This document shows positions 5,209 to 7,310 of a stretch of 7,310 bases of DNA, piece after piece. Numbering within the stretch: position 1 is the stretch's first letter; each line of letters opens with the position of its first letter. The notes under the pieces were generated by a model that worked only from the letters and a program-made list of their open reading frames with translations, was not told where the DNA came from and made no database searches. The position numbers were made by a program, and so were the translations under genes. The stretch is taken from assembly GCA_005223085.1 (NCBI GenBank), contig NJBP01000077.1:1-7310 (forward strand), in the 5' to 3' direction. Origin of the DNA: Candidatus Aerophobetes bacterium Ae_b3b. Lineage in GTDB: Bacteria; Aerophobota; Aerophobia; Aerophobales; AE-B3A.

Positions 5209-6021
5209 CTAAGTCCCCACCTTTAAGGGGTTAACTATCCCTTTGAGGGTGGCAATAGCCGACAAAACAGCTAAATAGCTGGTCTTAGGATTGATAGGAG
5301 AAGGTAAATTCTCAGTTCGAGTTTCCAATCTACCGAAGTCTCCTTCAACCACGATCTGATGGACATTTCGTTTTAGGGCCGGGTCTACTACCACTCTCAC
5401 CCTGGTCTTTTCTAGTCCTACTCCGGCGAAGGCCAGGCTAGCCGCTACATTAATATTCTGAGGAAAGGCTTTCACCGCTTCCCGACAGCTACCCTCAAAA
5501 AGAGTTGTTTTTTCCTTAATTTCACTCAGTTTGATTCCTTTCCTGGCTAGATAAGGAGCACCCTCAAGCCCGGAAGGAGGTTTATAAGTAGTTAAGGTCA
5601 CTGAATCTATCCGACTTTCTTTCGCCCCCTTTATGGCATCCAATCCGGCAATGGCTCCCGAGGGAAAATAGACTCGGCATTCTTTCTCCTGGGCTTTTTC
5701 AAAAAGATCTAGACTATCTACTAACCCTCCCACACTCATCACCATGATGTCCTTGCCTCGGTTTATAGCTTTTTCGACCAACTCAGCTGCTATATTCGCC
5801 GAAGCTGCTTCTATCACCAGATCCGAGGCCTCTATCACTTCATCTAGAGTAGTTAAATCTGGTTTTTGATTTAGAGATTCAATCAACTTACGAGTCTTTA
5901 CTTCATTTCTGTCGCATACAGCTACTAGCTCCAGCTCGGGGATTCTTTTATCAATCTCTTTGGCAATAGCACCACCAATAGTCCCACACCCTATTAAACC
6001 TACTTTTATCATCATCCACAC
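5209..6021 (-). CDS. nadX: L-aspartate dehydrogenase
   Basis: NAD(P)-dependent oxidation of L-aspartate to iminoaspartate, the substrate of quinolinate synthase NadA; it replaces aspartate oxidase NadB and needs no oxygen or fumarate. 270 residues, family length. The N-terminal Rossmann fold has VGLIGCGTIGG (Gly11, Gly13, Gly16); then EAAS (71-74), VMSVGGL (94-100), FPSGAIAGLDAI (119-130), TYKPP (145-149), FPQNINVAA (186-194), RNVHQI (218-223, conserved His221) and the signature INPKTS (243-248). Start chosen is GTG 6021-6019 with AAGGA nine bases upstream; ATG codons at 6015 and 6012 are alternatives. First gene of the operon with nadC. nadA is not in the window and must be elsewhere for the pathway to be complete. 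Confidence 0.95.
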   Translation of the reverse strand: MWMMIKVGLIGCGTIGGAIAKEIDKRIPELELVAVCDRNEVKTRKLIESLNQKPDLTTLDEVIEASDLVIEAASANIAAELVEKAINRGKDIMVMSVGGLVDSLDLFEKAQEKECRVYFPSGAIAGLDAIKGAKESRIDSVTLTTYKPPSGLEGAPYLARKGIKLSEIKEKTTLFEGSCREAVKAFPQNINVAASLAFAGVGLEKTRVRVVVDPALKRNVHQIVVEGDFGRLETRTENLPSPINPKTSYLAVLSAIATLKGIVNPLKVGT

Positions 6022-6037
6022 CTGATCAAGTCCTTGT

Positions 6038-6065
6038 ATACTATATTAGGCAAAGGAAATGTCAA
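6038..6065 (-). promoter_or_regulatory. Candidate promoter of the nadX-nadC-PHP operon
   Basis: Minus-strand TTGACA (6065-6060) is a perfect -35; TAGTAT (6043-6038) lies 16 bases on, with overlapping TATAGT (6045-6040) as a better match at a shorter 14-base spacer. The transcript would begin close to the Shine-Dalgarno, leaving a very short leader, so the exact -10 is uncertain. I see no clear NAD-regulator operator. Confidence 0.45.
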
Positions 6066-6162
6066 GCGTGGTCGGCTGAGAGAATGTTTTGAAAAGCTCA
6101 ATTTTATTTTAAGTGGAAAGACAGGTGAGTCAGGATTTATCTTTGCTCAAGCTAATTGGGCG

Positions 6163-6190
6163 TTGCCAGAACAATTTTCTGTGCTATAAT
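6163..6190 (+). promoter_or_regulatory. Sigma-70-type extended -10 promoter of the pseudopilin genes
   Basis: TTGCCA (6163-6168), 16-base spacer, then a perfect TATAAT (6185-6190) preceded by the extended -10 TGC (6182-6184). Predicted start is near 6197 with a leader of about 32 bases. The hairpin GCTCAA-GCTAA-TTGGGC (6145-6161, one G-T pair) sits directly before the -35 and might be a protein site or chance. Confidence 0.75.
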
Positions 6191-6228
6191 CGGTTCAGAG
6201 AAAAATCCCCAATATCAAGAAGTAAATT

Positions 6229-6882
6229 ATGGAAAAAGATGTCGGATTCACGGTTATAGAACTTCTCATTGTCATAGTCATCATTAGTGTAATTGCCGCT
6301 ATCGCCGTGCCTAACCTCATGTCTGCTAATATCCGGGCAAAGGTGAGCGGGGTAAAGGCGGATATGGGCAGTATCGCCATTGCTCTAGAGGATTATAAAG
6401 TGGACTATGGGGAGTACCTCAAAGATCCCCGGTTTTCGAGGAGCACCCCCTATGCTTTAGACGTAATTGCCGAATCGAACCAGGATTTTGATGGGCAAAA
6501 TGGCACCGACTCCGATGGTAACGACGCTATTGGATTAGGGTATCTGGTATATCCTGAAGCAAGTGTTGAACCCAGGTATCTAAAGAGAATTGCGGGGGAC
6601 CCCTTTAATAATAATGGAGAAGAAGATTGGGATGGAAGTTCCGGAGCCCATAATCATCACTATTTATATTATACCGGAAAATGGTCAGACAGTGGACCCG
6701 TTGATTGCACTAGCAGCGATGATCCTCCGAAATATTGGGCCCTGGTAAGTTATGGTCCTGATAAGGATCTGGACATCGCAAATTATAGCCAGGCTAAAGC
6801 CGCCGTAGGTAGTGGAACTAACCTATACGACCCTGACAACGGCATAACCTCCAGCGGTGACATCGTCATCATCGGGCCGTAA
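6229..6882 (+). CDS. Type II secretion/type IV pilin-like pseudopilin (GspG-like)
   Basis: A 217-residue inner-membrane pseudopilin processed by prepilin peptidase. Class III leader of six residues, MEKDVG, is cut before FTVIELLIVIVIIS; Glu11 is the conserved Glu5 of the mature protein. One hydrophobic helix (about 7-30) anchors it, followed by an amphipathic continuation and a polar, Asp/Gly/Asn-rich periplasmic domain (for example FDGQNGTDSDGND). The C-terminus has YGPDKDLDI and YDPDNGITSSGDI, a pattern seen in GspG-like proteins of Omnitrophota- and planctomycete-type genomes; the acidic residues could bind calcium, as in GspG. Start ATG has an AAGAAG Shine-Dalgarno six bases upstream. Whether it serves secretion or surface pili cannot be told, as only one partner gene is in view. 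Confidence 0.9.
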   Translation: MEKDVGFTVIELLIVIVIISVIAAIAVPNLMSANIRAKVSGVKADMGSIAIALEDYKVDYGEYLKDPRFSRSTPYALDVIAESNQDFDGQNGTDSDGNDAIGLGYLVYPEASVEPRYLKRIAGDPFNNNGEEDWDGSSGAHNHHYLYYTGKWSDSGPVDCTSSDDPPKYWALVSYGPDKDLDIANYSQAKAAVGSGTNLYDPDNGITSSGDIVIIGP

Positions 6883-6953
6883 GGGAAAAGGATAGCCTTG
6901 CAGATAGGGCAATCTCAAGACCGCTCTTTAGAGAGTCAGAATAACCAAAATCC

Positions 6954-7310
6954 ATGAATCAAAAAAAGAACTACCTTACCACACCCAAAGAATCCGGGTT
7001 CACCTTAGTAGAGGTAATTGTTGCTGTAGCCATTCTTTCATTTGTCATTTTTGCCACCTTAAGGGTAATCACCGCCTCCCTAAATAGTATCACCCGCCAG
7101 GGACAAAGAGTAAAAGCCCTCCATCTAGCCCAGGCTCACCTGGCTAAACTAGAGGCAGAATCCTTCTCCAAAGTTGTGCCGGAAAACTTCGTAGTCCCTC
7201 CGACTCTAGAATACCAACTTAAAAGCATCACCTCTAACAGTCAAATAGTGGATAAGGACGGAAGTGGCGATGCTAGTACGGGTGACTTCGAGCTTCGTCA
7301 AAGTGATGGC
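6954..7310 (+). CDS. Prepilin-type N-terminal methylation domain protein (GspI/PilV-like, partial)
   Basis: Open for 119 codons from ATG 6954 to the right edge; the C-terminus is missing. A 15-residue basic leader (MNQKKNYLTTPKESG) precedes FTLVEVIVAVAILSF, with Glu20 as the mature Glu5 and a single membrane helix to about residue 38. The VEVIVAVAIL style and the following helix (QAHLAKLEAESF) resemble minor pseudopilins such as GspI/PilV. It follows the first pseudopilin by 71 bases on the same strand and is probably co-transcribed. That gap holds only weak hairpins (CTCT-TT-AGAG at 6924-6933). No good Shine-Dalgarno is visible immediately before the ATG. Confidence 0.85.
   Translation, partial: MNQKKNYLTTPKESGFTLVEVIVAVAILSFVIFATLRVITASLNSITRQGQRVKALHLAQAHLAKLEAESFSKVVPENFVVPPTLEYQLKSITSNSQIVDKDGSGDASTGDFELRQSDG

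Noticed and set aside
4016-5226. Plus-strand frames of 67, 110 and 169 codons across nadC and the PHP gene
   Set aside because: Antisense shadows of confidently identified minus-strand genes.
6195-6380. Minus-strand 61-codon hydrophobic frame
   Set aside because: Antisense of the pseudopilin membrane helix; the pilin frame is certain.
6883-6953. Small hairpins between the pseudopilin genes as a terminator
   Set aside because: Stems of four pairs without a T tract; the genes are probably co-transcribed.

Overview
The window looks like a chromosomal segment of an uncultured, probably anaerobic, diderm bacterium. The pseudopilins have the long Asp/Gly-rich C-terminus common in Omnitrophota, planctomycete-type and related candidate phyla. 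NAD synthesis runs through an aspartate dehydrogenase instead of the usual aspartate oxidase, which suits anaerobic growth. The phylum is a guess from style, not a placement.

Layout, left to right. Bases 1-1599 (minus strand) hold an AbiE type IV toxin-antitoxin operon: abiEi, then abiEii overlapping it by 8 bases and cut by the window edge, with a clear promoter at 1644-1672. Bases 1697-2182 hold a gene-free, GC-rich, structured element. Its 3' part (about 1974-2182) recurs as a diverged copy at 3241-3474 in the same orientation. Between the two copies (minus strand) lies an intact winged-helix nucleotidyltransferase gene with a palindromic operator-like site over its promoter. It is followed by three short gene starts that all break off: a HEPN-like fragment, a possible second nucleotidyltransferase fragment and a possible miaB fragment.

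Bases 3477-6021 (minus strand) form a compact metabolic operon nadX-nadC-PHP: aspartate dehydrogenase, quinolinate phosphoribosyltransferase and a PHP-type phosphoesterase of the RNase AM/TrpH family. The gaps are 16 and 9 bases and all three predicted starts are non-ATG. From a divergent promoter region at 6022-6228, two type IV pilin-like/type II secretion pseudopilin genes run rightwards (6229-6882 and 6954 to the edge).

The metabolic operon and the pseudopilins are ordinary. The accessory part (1-3476) is the unusual one: two toxin-antitoxin-type modules, both using nucleotidyltransferase chemistry, are divided by copies of one hairpin-rich repeat. The repeat seems to keep its stems while its stem sequences change, and gene debris has piled up against one copy.
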